Source: an uncultured Burkholderiales bacterium
GTDB taxonomy: Bacteria; Pseudomonadota; Gammaproteobacteria; Burkholderiales; Burkholderiaceae_C
Length of the DNA stretch: 64,000 nucleotides
Reading direction: 5' to 3'
Assembly: GCA_937927685.1 (NCBI GenBank)
Contig: CALBSC010000038.1
Span: 62,001-126,000, forward strand
The notes below the pieces were generated by a model that had not been told where the DNA came from, searched no databases, and worked only from the letters and a program-made list of their open reading frames with translations. How positions within the stretch are numbered: the first letter of the stretch is position 1; every line of letters begins with the position of its first letter. The position numbers and the translations under genes were made by a program. Below are positions 36,729-45,220 of the stretch, piece by piece.

Positions 36729-37465
36729 CAGCGTGCAGCCAGAACTTGTGCCAGACTCTGCGCCCCTTCGCGGGCCGCAGCGCCCATGTCATGGCGGGGG
36801 GCTTGGGCCAGATAGCGCTTGACCGCCCGAACGGCCGGGTCCGGAAAGCCCAACATCTTGTCCACGAGTGCCTGCACCACGGTGTCGACTTGCGCGGCCG
36901 GACAAGACTCGCCCACCAGCCCCCAGGACATGGCACGCGCCACATCCAGTTCACCCGCCGTCAACACCAGATGCGACAACGCCTGCGCGGGCATTCGGTC
37001 AAGCAAGGGGGCCATGGCCAGGCAAGGCGGAATACCGCGTTCGAGTTCGCGCAACCGGAAACGGCTGTCCTCAGCGGCCACGGCCACATCCGCCACGGCA
37101 GCCAGCACCAGGCCAATGCCCCAGGTTCGCCCCTGCACGGCACACAGCAGCGGCACCGGACATGCCAGGATGGCATCGATCAACGCCAGCACAGGCGCTG
37201 CGTCATCGCGCAGCACTTGCTCGGGGGTGGTTTTCGAGCCCACGGGGGGGGGCGGCATGTCACGACCCAGGCAGAAGTCGGGGCCCCTGGCGCGCAGGAC
37301 CAGCAAGCGACTTGAGCGGGAGGCGACCTGCACACTGGCGGTGAGTGCCTCCAGCATGCCGTTGCTCATGCGGTTGTCCTGGTCCGCCCGGTCCAGCGTG
37401 ACATGCAGCACCTCACCCACGCGCACCGTGTGCACATGGGGATGGCTGGGTAAATCCATGTTCAT
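36728..37465 (-). CDS. Crotonase-family enoyl-CoA hydratase/isomerase
   Basis: 245 aa. LDRADQDNRMSNGMLEALT at the N-terminus, oxyanion-hole region GPDFCLGRDMPPP, then GRTWGIGLVLAAVADVAVAAEDSRFRLRELERGIPP. The first hydratase Glu (GGGxE) is replaced by Val, while the second (RELERG) is kept, a pattern seen in isomerase-like members. It is the first gene of the leftward run 37465-29407 and is coupled to the Bug gene through a TGATG overlap. Confidence 0.9.
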   Translation of the reverse strand: MNMDLPSHPHVHTVRVGEVLHVTLDRADQDNRMSNGMLEALTASVQVASRSSRLLVLRARGPDFCLGRDMPPPPVGSKTTPEQVLRDDAAPVLALIDAILACPVPLLCAVQGRTWGIGLVLAAVADVAVAAEDSRFRLRELERGIPPCLAMAPLLDRMPAQALSHLVLTAGELDVARAMSWGLVGESCPAAQVDTVVQALVDKMLGFPDPAVRAVKRYLAQAPRHDMGAAAREGAQSLAQVLAAR

Positions 37466-37754
37466 CCCTTATTCATTCAGCAGCGGTCTGCAGCGTCGGT
37501 GGCAACAGGCTGCGCTCGATCCAGGGGCATCCCCCGACAGCCGGATTTCAACGAGTGCGCCTCCCGGTGCTCGATCGCTGCGCAATCGAGTGGTAGTGAA
37601 TCTATGCCGGGCGCACACATCCTGCATTGGTAAAACCCCTTGAATTGCGCCGACAATGCCTTGAAAATAGTCCGATCCAGTCACCTGGGGCACTCCAGAG
37701 GCTCTCCCGGGGTCTGACATCAAGCGTGGCCAGACACCCCCAACACCTGAAACC
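37466..37754. other. Divergent intergenic region with one inverted repeat
   Basis: 289 bp between the leftward crotonase gene and the rightward lipoprotein gene, expected to hold both promoters. An inverted repeat with arms CTCGAT and ATCGAG lies at 37570-37590, with an additional GC pair inside. No convincing promoter hexamers were found. No small gene is supported. Confidence 0.4.
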
Positions 37755-38564
37755 ATGCGGTCCATGCAACGTAGACAGGCTTTGCTGATCGGCGCGTCTG
37801 CCGTCGCGTCGGGTTGTGCCACACCTCTGACAGACACGGACAGCCCACGCCCGACCTGGATCCAGAACGGCACACTGCGGGTGGCCATCAATCACGGCAA
37901 TGCCGTTCTGGCCAGACGGCATGCAGACTCGGGTGAACTCAGCGGGGTGTCCGTGGATATGGCGCGCGAACTGGGCCGGCAACTTCAGGTGCAGGTGCAA
38001 CTGGTTCCTTTTGATGCAGCCAACCAGTCTGTCCTGGCCGTTCGGAACGGGCAAGCCGATGTCGGATTCTTTGCGATAGATCCTTTGCGCAGCGATGGAT
38101 TGCTGTTCACCTCACCCTATGTGGTCATTGAAGGCGCCTATGCGGTGCCACTGGCGTCCCCCCTGCTGTCGGCTGCCGACGTGGACAAGCCTGGCGTACG
38201 GGTGGCGGTGGCGACTCGAAGCGCCTATGACCTTTTTCTCACCCGGAGTATCCAGCACGCAACCCTGATACGCACCTCGCGCTCAGACCAGGTGATCGAT
38301 CTGATGATGGCTCAACGCCTGGAAGTGGCAGCGGGTGTCAAGCAGCAACTGGAGCGTGACATGCAACGCGTGTCGGGACTTCGCCTGTTGCAACCGAGCT
38401 TCATGCAGATTCATCAAGCGATGGCCACGACGGCCGGATACCCAGACAACGTGCGTTACCTGCGCCAGTTTGTGGAAGAACTCAAGGCATCGGGATTTGT
38501 GAAGCAAGCCCTGATTCGGCACGGCATTGAAGGGGTCAGCGTGGCCCCGCTTCAAAAGGATTGA
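37755..38564 (+). CDS. Periplasmic binding protein of amino-acid type (SBP family 3), predicted lipoprotein
   Basis: 269 aa. The N-terminus carries twin Arg then ALLIGASAVASGC, a lipobox with the Cys near residue 21, so a membrane-anchored lipoprotein is likely; an ATG at 37764 is an alternative start. The body matches polar amino-acid receptors: WIQNGTLRVAINHGN, GVSVDMARELGRQLQVQVQLVPFD, ADVGFFAIDPLRSDGLLFTSPYV. It stands alone, with no ABC permease or ATPase gene next to it, and is convergent with a Bug gene. It may feed the importer at 52997-55859 or another system. Confidence 0.9.
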   Translation: MRSMQRRQALLIGASAVASGCATPLTDTDSPRPTWIQNGTLRVAINHGNAVLARRHADSGELSGVSVDMARELGRQLQVQVQLVPFDAANQSVLAVRNGQADVGFFAIDPLRSDGLLFTSPYVVIEGAYAVPLASPLLSAADVDKPGVRVAVATRSAYDLFLTRSIQHATLIRTSRSDQVIDLMMAQRLEVAAGVKQQLERDMQRVSGLRLLQPSFMQIHQAMATTAGYPDNVRYLRQFVEELKASGFVKQALIRHGIEGVSVAPLQKD

Positions 38565-38596
38565 CGCCGGCTTGAATCGCGCCGGAAGTTCAATCC
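38558..38596. terminator. Nested hairpin between convergent genes
   Basis: Outer arms GGATTGA (38558-38564) and TCAATCC (38590-38596) enclose inner arms CCGGC (38567-38571) and GCCGG (38581-38585). The structure covers both stop codons of the convergent lipoprotein and Bug genes and could end transcription from either side. There is no T-run, so Rho-independent function is uncertain. Confidence 0.4.
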
Positions 38597-39555
38597 ACCC
38601 TGGCCCCCGAGTTTCGAATCACGCCGGCCCACTGCGCACTGATGTCGCGAACGGACTGGGCAAATTCGAGGGTCTTCAACGGCGCGGCCTCCACGCCATT
38701 TTGTTGCAAGGCGAGTTTCACCTCTGACTTGCTCAAGGCCGTCTCCACATCCAGCGCCATCTTGTTCACCACGGCGGCAGGTGTCCCAGCGGGCAGCAGG
38801 AGGCCTGACCCCCCTTCCCACACAATGGGCCATCCCGATTCCTTCACGGTGGGAATACTGGGATCCAAAAAAAAACGCTTGTCCGACGTGACGGCCAAAG
38901 CACGGAGTTTTCCGGCCTTCACAAAGGGCATGACCACGGCGATGTTCTGAAAAGTGAAATCGATTTGTCCCGCCAGCAGTTCCTGCACCATTTGCGTGCT
39001 GGACTTGTACGGGATGTGCTCGAACTTCACCTTGGCCTGTTGCGACAAGACCTCTGCAATCACATGCATGGACGATCCACTGCCACCGGAGCCAAAGCGG
39101 ATTTCACCCGGTTTGGCTTTGGCTGCCTGCACCAGGTCGTGGATAGATTTGTACGACGAGTTGGCAGGAACAACCAGGAGGTTGGGCGTCTTGGAGACAC
39201 GCGACACCGCCACCAGATCCTTGTCCAGGTCGTAGGACAGCTTGGGATATAACGCCTTGTTGAAATAGAGCACGGCCGCTGACGAGAACAGGACGGTGTA
39301 ACCATCTGGCGGCGACTTGGCCACCTTTTCGGCCGCCAGGTTGCCTCCGGCGCCAGGCACGTCTTCCACCACCACCGGCTGCTTCCATTGTGCCGACAAC
39401 TGTTGCGCCACCACACGTGCGGTGAGGTCCGGCGAACTGCCCGGGGCTGAAGACACCACAATCTTCACGGGCTTGATGGGAAAGTCGGCATGAACAGCCG
39501 TCGCCACGCCGATGGCCAGCAGGGCTCCCGTCAGTAACCTGAGCAACGGACTCAT
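38590..39555 (-). CDS. Bug-type solute-binding protein (9)
   Basis: 321 aa from the ATG at 39555; an in-frame GTG at 39564 overlaps the upstream stop. Signal peptide MSPLLRLLTGALLAIGVATAVHA. Motifs: FPIKPVKIVVSSAPGSSPDLTARVV, VVEDVPGAGGNLAAE, PDGYTVLFSSA, GSGGSGSSMHVIAEVL and EHIPYKSSTQMV. The carboxylate loop PGSSPD differs from PGGxxD. It is 5 bp after the metallo-hydrolase gene. Confidence 0.94.
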   Translation of the reverse strand: MSPLLRLLTGALLAIGVATAVHADFPIKPVKIVVSSAPGSSPDLTARVVAQQLSAQWKQPVVVEDVPGAGGNLAAEKVAKSPPDGYTVLFSSAAVLYFNKALYPKLSYDLDKDLVAVSRVSKTPNLLVVPANSSYKSIHDLVQAAKAKPGEIRFGSGGSGSSMHVIAEVLSQQAKVKFEHIPYKSSTQMVQELLAGQIDFTFQNIAVVMPFVKAGKLRALAVTSDKRFFLDPSIPTVKESGWPIVWEGGSGLLLPAGTPAAVVNKMALDVETALSKSEVKLALQQNGVEAAPLKTLEFAQSVRDISAQWAGVIRNSGARVD

Positions 39556-39560
39556 GGTCT

Positions 39561-40385
39561 TCACCGGGAAGTCAGGGGGAATGGTTCGCCAGGCTTCAAG
39601 ACATGCACCTGAATACCGGAGTCTTTCATGTACCCGAGAAACTGGTCCGGCGTGCCTTTGGCCAGCGGGTTGGCGCCGTAATGCATGGGCACGACCTGCG
39701 GCACCTTGATCAACTCACGTGCAGCATAGGCGGCTTCCTGGGGACCCATGGTGAAGTTGCCGCCGATGGGCATCAGCACGAGGTTGGGCTTGTAGTACTC
39801 GGCAATGAATTTCATGTCGCCGAACAACCCGGTATCGCCCATGTGCCAGATCCTGAATCCGTTTTCCAACTCGATGATGAATCCCAGGGGCTCGCCACCG
39901 GCGTGCGTTTCATCCTTGCCGGTTTGCGCGTTGCGCCACACCAATGGAGAGGAATGTTCCGCGCGCACCGCCGTGACCTTGATGCCCGGCGCAGGCTCCA
40001 CCGTGCCCGATTTGTTAAAACGGGGCGCCAGCACAGGCGGCAAGATGCCCAGCGCCACCATGTTGGCGTTCATGTCACCCGGGCCGTATAAAGGCACTTG
40101 ATGGAGCTTGGCCAGGTCAGGCGCGTCCGCCACATGGTCGGTGTGCCCATGGGTCACCAACAGCACATCAATTTTCCCCAAGGCCTCCAGGTTCTTGAAT
40201 TGGGGCGGCGTGAGGGGGTTGGCTCGAAGCCAGGGGTCGGTGACGATCACCTTGCCCGCCGGACTGGTGATGCGGAAAGCGGACTGACCCAGCCATTGCA
40301 ACTGGGGAGCCACGGGTTGCGCGATCGTCAGGCTCGCGCCGCAGCACAAGGCCCCCCACAACACCATCGACGACAGAAAGCGCAC
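39561..40385 (-). CDS. Exported metallo-beta-lactamase-fold hydrolase (UPF0173-like)
   Basis: 274 aa. Signal peptide MRFLSSMVLWGALCCGASLTIAQ, so periplasmic, whereas UPF0173 proteins are usually cytoplasmic and about 230 aa. Metal site: THGHTDHVAD (HxHxDH), His in VRAEHSSP, Asp in WHMGDTGLFGD, and a C-terminal His in VPMHYG. The family hydrolyses esters, lactones or phosphodiesters. It lies between two Bug genes (80 and 5 bp), so it may convert a ligand in the periplasm before capture. Confidence 0.91.
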   Translation of the reverse strand: MRFLSSMVLWGALCCGASLTIAQPVAPQLQWLGQSAFRITSPAGKVIVTDPWLRANPLTPPQFKNLEALGKIDVLLVTHGHTDHVADAPDLAKLHQVPLYGPGDMNANMVALGILPPVLAPRFNKSGTVEPAPGIKVTAVRAEHSSPLVWRNAQTGKDETHAGGEPLGFIIELENGFRIWHMGDTGLFGDMKFIAEYYKPNLVLMPIGGNFTMGPQEAAYAARELIKVPQVVPMHYGANPLAKGTPDQFLGYMKDSGIQVHVLKPGEPFPLTSR

Positions 40386-40465
40386 AGCAATCTCCTGGCA
40401 AGCTTGAAGTGAGAATTATGCGTTCAACACCAGCGCATGAGAAGCCAGTCGGCGTCGCCAGGCGC

Positions 40466-41452
40466 TCACTTGTCGGCCCACGGCATGATTTGCCATAACG
40501 CCCTGAATCCGTCCTCAGCGTCTTTCAGTTCGGTCGCATAGCCCAAAGGTTCCAGGTAACGAAGGGGGGCAAAGGCATTGGCCGCCTTGGACTGAAACTC
40601 CGGGTCGGCCACGGCCTTTTGCACCGCTTGCACCAGTTGCTCGCGCACCGGTGCTGGCAAGCCTTTGGGCGCAGCCAGGCCGCGCAGTGACGCCATGATC
40701 ACGTTGATGCCTTGTTCCTTGAACGTCGGTACCTGCGGCGCCAGGGTGGAGCGCTTCTCGCTCATTTGCCCCAGGTGGCGAAGCGGTGTGCCGCCCTTCT
40801 GGTACTGCATGGCTTCACCGATGTTCATGGCGGCCACCAGGATCTGCTTGCTGGCAATGGCGTTGTGCACCTCGGCAGAACCTTTGAACGGGACATGGGT
40901 GAGCTTGACCCCTGCCGCGCGCTCGACGAGGAGCGCTGCCAGGTGATCATCCGAGCCGATGCCCGTGGAGCCATACGTCACGGCCCCCGGGTTGGCTTTG
41001 GCGTAAGCCAGCAACTCGCTCATGTTCCGGATTGGCGTGTCCGCATGGACCGAAAAATTACCCGGGTCATCCACGATATTGCCCAGCAAGTCGAAGTTCT
41101 GCCAGTGAAAACTGGACTTGCGCTCAATCGGGATGGTCAGCACATTGGGGGTGTTGATGAAACCCAGGGTGTAGCCGTCAGGCCGTGCCGCAGACAACTC
41201 CGCAAATCCGATCGCACCGCCGGCGCCCGGGCGGTTGACCACCACCACGGAAGCGTTCGGCCCCAGATACTTCTGCATGGTTTGCGCCAGCAAGCGCGCG
41301 ACGATGTCTGTCCCGCCACCGGCCGAATACGCCACGATCATCTTGATGGGTTGTTCAGGGTAGGCCGCCAGCGTTCCGGATGGAGCCAGCATGGCGAGCC
41401 ATAAAGCCCCCAGGGACAGGAGGCGGCGAAGTGGGGAAAGCGTGTGTGACAT
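40466..41452 (-). CDS. Bug-type solute-binding protein (10)
   Basis: 328 aa. Signal peptide about residues 1-29 (LGALWLAMLAPSGTLAA). Motifs: YPEQPIKMIVAYSAGGGTDIVARLLA, VVVNRPGAGGAIGFAE, PDGYTLGFINTPN, GSTGIGSDDHLAAL, THVPFKGSAEV and APQVPTFKEQGI. It lies 15 bp after the D-2-hydroxyacid dehydrogenase gene, making a hydroxy acid or its keto acid a reasonable ligand guess. Confidence 0.95.
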   Translation of the reverse strand: MSHTLSPLRRLLSLGALWLAMLAPSGTLAAYPEQPIKMIVAYSAGGGTDIVARLLAQTMQKYLGPNASVVVVNRPGAGGAIGFAELSAARPDGYTLGFINTPNVLTIPIERKSSFHWQNFDLLGNIVDDPGNFSVHADTPIRNMSELLAYAKANPGAVTYGSTGIGSDDHLAALLVERAAGVKLTHVPFKGSAEVHNAIASKQILVAAMNIGEAMQYQKGGTPLRHLGQMSEKRSTLAPQVPTFKEQGINVIMASLRGLAAPKGLPAPVREQLVQAVQKAVADPEFQSKAANAFAPLRYLEPLGYATELKDAEDGFRALWQIMPWADK

Positions 41453-41467
41453 GGGCGGACCTGTTGA

Positions 41468-42523
41468 TCAATTCAGTGGATGCGCGGATGAACCCAGCAC
41501 GCGGTCCCTGCGCTGCTCAAATGCGGGCCAGACCTCGGGGTTGATCAATCGGGGGGGACGCCGCCCCGCGAGCACATCCACAATCTGTTCGGCAGAAATG
41601 GCCGCCACATTACGACGTGCTTCATGCGTGACACCGGCCACATGGAAGGTGACAAAGACGTTGTCCATGGCCAGCAGTGGGTGATCCAGTGGCGGCGGTT
41701 CCTGGTCCCACACATCAATCCCGGCACCGGCCAGATGCCCCGACTGCAAGGCATGCACCAGCGCGGCCTCGTCGTGAATGCCACCCCGCGCGGTGCTGAT
41801 GAAAATCGCACCCCGCTTCATGGCGGCAAACGTCCCCGTGTTCATCATCTTGAGCGTGCCCGCATCACGCGGGCAATGCAAGGACACGAAATCCGACTGA
41901 GCCAGCAGTTGCTCCAAGGACACCGGGCGAGCACCTCGCTGCTCGATCTCCGCCGTTGACAGCATCGGATCGACCGCCACCACCTGCATGCCAAACGCAC
42001 GTGCCAGTGCCGCCACACGGGACCCGATGTTGCCAACGCCCACCAGCCCCACGGTCTTGCCAGCCAACTCGTGGCCCATGACGTCTTCGCGGGCATAGCC
42101 GACTTCGCGACGCATGCGGCGATCGCCCTCCAGCATGCGTCGTGACACGCCCAGCATCAAGCCCAGGGTGTGCTCGGCCACCGACACGGCATTGCCACCG
42201 GACTGATTCACCACCGCAACGCCCGCAGCGGTACAGGCGGCCACATCCACGGTGTCATACCCCGCCCCTCCCGCTGACACACACAGCAGGTGGGGACACA
42301 TCGTCAGCAACTCGGCACTGGCAAACCACTCACGCGGCAACTCATCCTTGGCGGCCGAGATGTGATACACGTGGGCACTGGACAGCGCTTCCCGCGCCGC
42401 TGACGCGGCGCCCTGGATGGAAAACCTCACCACCTCGATGTCCGGCTCGCGCGACAGGCGCTCCTCAAACACGCCGTCCACCCAGAGGTCAGAGCGGACC
42501 ACGCGCTTGGTGCGTCGCGACAT
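41468..42523 (-). CDS. D-2-hydroxyacid dehydrogenase, NAD-dependent (phosphoglycerate-dehydrogenase-like)
   Basis: 351 aa. NAD motif TVGLVGVGNIGSRVAALARAFG, substrate Arg in FISTARGGIHDEAALV, the Glu in DVWDQEPPPLDHPLL and the catalytic His in VFVTFHVAGVTHEARR. It begins directly after the RraA-like gene stop with no gap. It should interconvert a 2-keto acid and D-2-hydroxy acid. The RraA-like aldolase beside it makes pyruvate and a keto acid, so the two could act in sequence. Confidence 0.94.
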   Translation of the reverse strand: MSRRTKRVVRSDLWVDGVFEERLSREPDIEVVRFSIQGAASAAREALSSAHVYHISAAKDELPREWFASAELLTMCPHLLCVSAGGAGYDTVDVAACTAAGVAVVNQSGGNAVSVAEHTLGLMLGVSRRMLEGDRRMRREVGYAREDVMGHELAGKTVGLVGVGNIGSRVAALARAFGMQVVAVDPMLSTAEIEQRGARPVSLEQLLAQSDFVSLHCPRDAGTLKMMNTGTFAAMKRGAIFISTARGGIHDEAALVHALQSGHLAGAGIDVWDQEPPPLDHPLLAMDNVFVTFHVAGVTHEARRNVAAISAEQIVDVLAGRRPPRLINPEVWPAFEQRRDRVLGSSAHPLN

Positions 42524-43201
42524 TCAGCGGGGCTCCGTGTTGCAGCCGATGCGCTTCAAGGCCGCGTCAATCCAGGCCGTGTCCAGACGGCCGGCGGCGA
42601 TGTCCGCCAGCATCTGCTTTTCAATCTCCATCTTCTTGTGGGTGGCCGCGAGCAAGGATTCTGCGTCCTCGTAGGGCACACACAACAAGCCATCGGCATC
42701 ACCCAGTACCAGATCACCGGGCCGAATCACCATGCCGTCGATGGCGATGGGGACGTTGATTTCGCCAGGGCCATCCTTGTAGGGGCCCCGGTGCGTCACA
42801 CCGGCCGCGTAAAGGGGGAAGTGCCCTTCGCCAATTTCTTCGGAATCGCGCACGGCCCCATGGAGCACAATGCCGGCCACGCCATTCTTGATGGCCGTGG
42901 CCATCATGATTTCGCCAAACAAGGCATTGGTGAGGTCGCCCCCGGCGTCCACCACGATCACATCACCAGGCTGGGCCATCGTCAGGGCCTTGTGAATCAT
43001 GAGGTTGTCACCGGGACGCGTTTTCACGGTCAGCGCAGGCCCCGCCAGATAGCCGCTCTTGTGCATCGGACGCAGACGGGGGCCGCCCGCCGCCATTCGG
43101 GCCATGCAGTCGCTGATATTGGCCACCGGCAGGCCCTTGAAGGCTTCGACGAGATGGGCCGGTACCTGACGTTCGCGCTTGAGAATCTGGAGTCCGTTCA
43201 T
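42524..43201 (-). CDS. RraA-like 4-hydroxy-4-methyl-2-oxoglutarate aldolase family protein
   Basis: 225 aa from the ATG at 43201. Core motifs: LPVANISDCMARM, AGPALTVKTRPGDNLMIHKALTMAQPGDVIVVDAGG, LFGEIMMATAIKNGVAGIVLHGAVRDSEEI (the Arg-Asp pair for substrate and metal) and GDLVLGDADGLLCVP. The family splits into class II pyruvate aldolases and RNase E inhibitors; the RD motif and catabolic neighbours favour the aldolase. It is first in a leftward unit with a divergent Bug gene 252 bp away. Confidence 0.92.
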   Translation of the reverse strand: MNGLQILKRERQVPAHLVEAFKGLPVANISDCMARMAAGGPRLRPMHKSGYLAGPALTVKTRPGDNLMIHKALTMAQPGDVIVVDAGGDLTNALFGEIMMATAIKNGVAGIVLHGAVRDSEEIGEGHFPLYAAGVTHRGPYKDGPGEINVPIAIDGMVIRPGDLVLGDADGLLCVPYEDAESLLAATHKKMEIEKQMLADIAAGRLDTAWIDAALKRIGCNTEPR

Positions 43202-43453
43202 GGGTGGATAGCGTGGGTTGTTGGAAATTTGAAATGTACGATAAAACGCCCGCTTGCTCCGCGCTCTGGCAGTCGCTCGCGGATTGTTCATGGTCATCGC
43301 GGATCGCATTGAAGCCACCTGTGTGACACATTCGGTCCGATGGTGGGTTAACCACAGTTCCCAGGCCTTCAAAGAACCCTTAGCATGGTTCGACAGGCGC
43401 CCTGACCGTTGCGCATGTCAGGTGGATTGAGAACAGCTCACGAGAGGTTTTTT

Positions 43454-44428
43454 ATGTTTGCCCTTCACAGGCGCCACCTGCTTTTGGCTGGTGGCTTGGG
43501 ATGGACGGGTTTCGCCCACGCCGCAGATCCTTTTCCTTCAAAGAATGTCAAGATCGTGGTGCCTTTTCCGCCAGGGGGGTCCAACGACATCGTGGCGCGG
43601 GCACTGGCACAAAAACTCTCCGAAAAAAGTCCATTCCCCTTCGTGATTGACAATATCAGCGGCGCTGGCGGCAATGTCGGCGCAGAGGTCGTTGCCAATG
43701 CAGAACCGGACGGTCACACACTGTTGCTGACAGCCCCGCCACCCCTGACGATCAATCAGGCTTTGTACAAGAAGATCAGTTTCGATCCGGCCAAATCGTT
43801 TGCGCCTGTCAGCCTGATTGCCGGCGTCCCTATTGCCCTCGCTGTCAGCACTCAATTGGAGGTCAAGAGCGTCAAGGAATTGATTGCCCTGGCCAAGGCA
43901 AAGCCTGGAAGCCTCACCTTTGGCTCGTCAGGCAATGGTTCCACCAACCACCTGACCGGCGAATTGTTCAAAAGTCTCGCAGACATCGACATTGTTCATG
44001 TGCCATACAAGGGTGCAGCGCCCGCCATGAACGACTTGATATCTGGTCACATTCACATGATGTTCGACAACTTGCCTGCGGTGTTGGCGCAGGCACGCAA
44101 CAAACGAATCCAGATCCTGGCGATGGCCTCGACCCAACGCATCAAAGCCTTGCCCGATACCCCCACGGTCGCCGAATCCGGCGTTGCAGGCTTCGAAGCC
44201 AACTCGTGGTTCGGACTGGTGGCCCCGGCCAAAACGCCCATGACCACCCTGAACAAACTGTCGACCGATGTCTCAACCGTCCTTGGCCAGGCCGATGTCC
44301 AAGCTCGTTTTGAACAGATCGGCGCCCAACCCATGACGCTGTCAGGCGCCGCCTTCGGAAAATTCCTGGACGAAGAGCGACTGAAGTGGTCGGGCATCAT
44401 CCGCAAATCCGGCGCAAAGGTAGACTGA
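43454..44428 (+). CDS. Bug-type solute-binding protein (11)
   Basis: 324 aa from the ATG at 43454. Signal peptide MFALHRRHLLLAGGLGWTGFAHA. Motifs: FPSKNVKIVVPFPPGGSNDIVARALA, VIDNISGAGGNVGAE, PDGHTLLLTAPPP, GSSGNGSTNHLTGELF, VHVPYKGAAPAM and LPDTPTVAESGV. It starts a rightward unit, 3 bp before the SDR gene, and is divergent from the RraA-like operon; both may share control elements in 43202-43453. Confidence 0.95.
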   Translation: MFALHRRHLLLAGGLGWTGFAHAADPFPSKNVKIVVPFPPGGSNDIVARALAQKLSEKSPFPFVIDNISGAGGNVGAEVVANAEPDGHTLLLTAPPPLTINQALYKKISFDPAKSFAPVSLIAGVPIALAVSTQLEVKSVKELIALAKAKPGSLTFGSSGNGSTNHLTGELFKSLADIDIVHVPYKGAAPAMNDLISGHIHMMFDNLPAVLAQARNKRIQILAMASTQRIKALPDTPTVAESGVAGFEANSWFGLVAPAKTPMTTLNKLSTDVSTVLGQADVQARFEQIGAQPMTLSGAAFGKFLDEERLKWSGIIRKSGAKVD

Positions 44429-44431
44429 AGC

Positions 44432-45220
44432 ATGAATCTGGATCTTCAAGGCAAAGTCGCCGTTATCACAGGGGGCAGTCAAGGCATTGGTCGCGCTATT
44501 GCCCAGGAACTGTTACAAGAGGGCGCACACGTCGTCATCGTAGCCCGCCATGTGGAGCAACTGACACAAACAGCCAACGAGATCACGGTTGGCGCCAGCG
44601 GTCGCCTGGCCACTTATTCCGGCGACATGACACAGCCAGAATCGATCGATGCTGCCTTGGCCTTTGCCAGGTCTCATTTCGGCCCGATCGACATTCTGGT
44701 TAACAACGCTGGATCTTCCCCGATGGGGCGCATCGCGGAAACCACCGATGCCACCTGGGAGAAATCACTCCAACTCAAGCTCATGGGCTATGTACGCTGT
44801 GCGCGCAACGTACTGCCTGACATGCGTGCCCGACGCTGGGGTCGTATCATCAACATCATCGGCCGAAGTGGTCATCAACCCAGGGCGGCCTATCTCACGG
44901 GTGGGGCCGTCAATGCGGCACTGCTCAATTTCACCCTGGCGCTGGCCGAGGAATGTGCGCCCGACAATGTCCTGGTCACCGGGGTCAACCCCGGTCCGGT
45001 GCAAACCTCACGGTGGGACACCCTGATATCTCAGGGAGCGGCCATCGCCGGCACTGACGCCCACAAGGCGAACGCAGCAGCCATTGGTTCCGTTCCTTTG
45101 GGCCGCGTGGGCCGACCCGATGAAATTTCCGGAATGGTTGCTTTTTTGTGTTCAGAGCGTGCCTCCTTCGTCACGGGCACCTGCATTAATATCGACGGCG
45201 GTGGAACAAGGTGTATCTGA
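44432..45220 (+). CDS. Atypical SDR-family protein lacking the catalytic Lys
   Basis: 262 aa. The cofactor loop ITGGSQGIGRAIA and NNAG motif are intact, so NAD(P) binding is expected. The active-site stretch reads IIGRSGHQPRAAYLTGGAVNAALL: Ser and Tyr remain, but YxxxK has become YLTGG, so the Lys is Gly. The C-terminus SFVTGTCINIDGGGTRCI is standard. Such SDRs may use a different proton relay or serve another reaction. Its stop shares one base with the start of the next hydrolase gene (TGATG), and both products lack a canonical catalytic residue. Confidence 0.91.
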   Translation: MNLDLQGKVAVITGGSQGIGRAIAQELLQEGAHVVIVARHVEQLTQTANEITVGASGRLATYSGDMTQPESIDAALAFARSHFGPIDILVNNAGSSPMGRIAETTDATWEKSLQLKLMGYVRCARNVLPDMRARRWGRIINIIGRSGHQPRAAYLTGGAVNAALLNFTLALAEECAPDNVLVTGVNPGPVQTSRWDTLISQGAAIAGTDAHKANAAAIGSVPLGRVGRPDEISGMVAFLCSERASFVTGTCINIDGGGTRCI

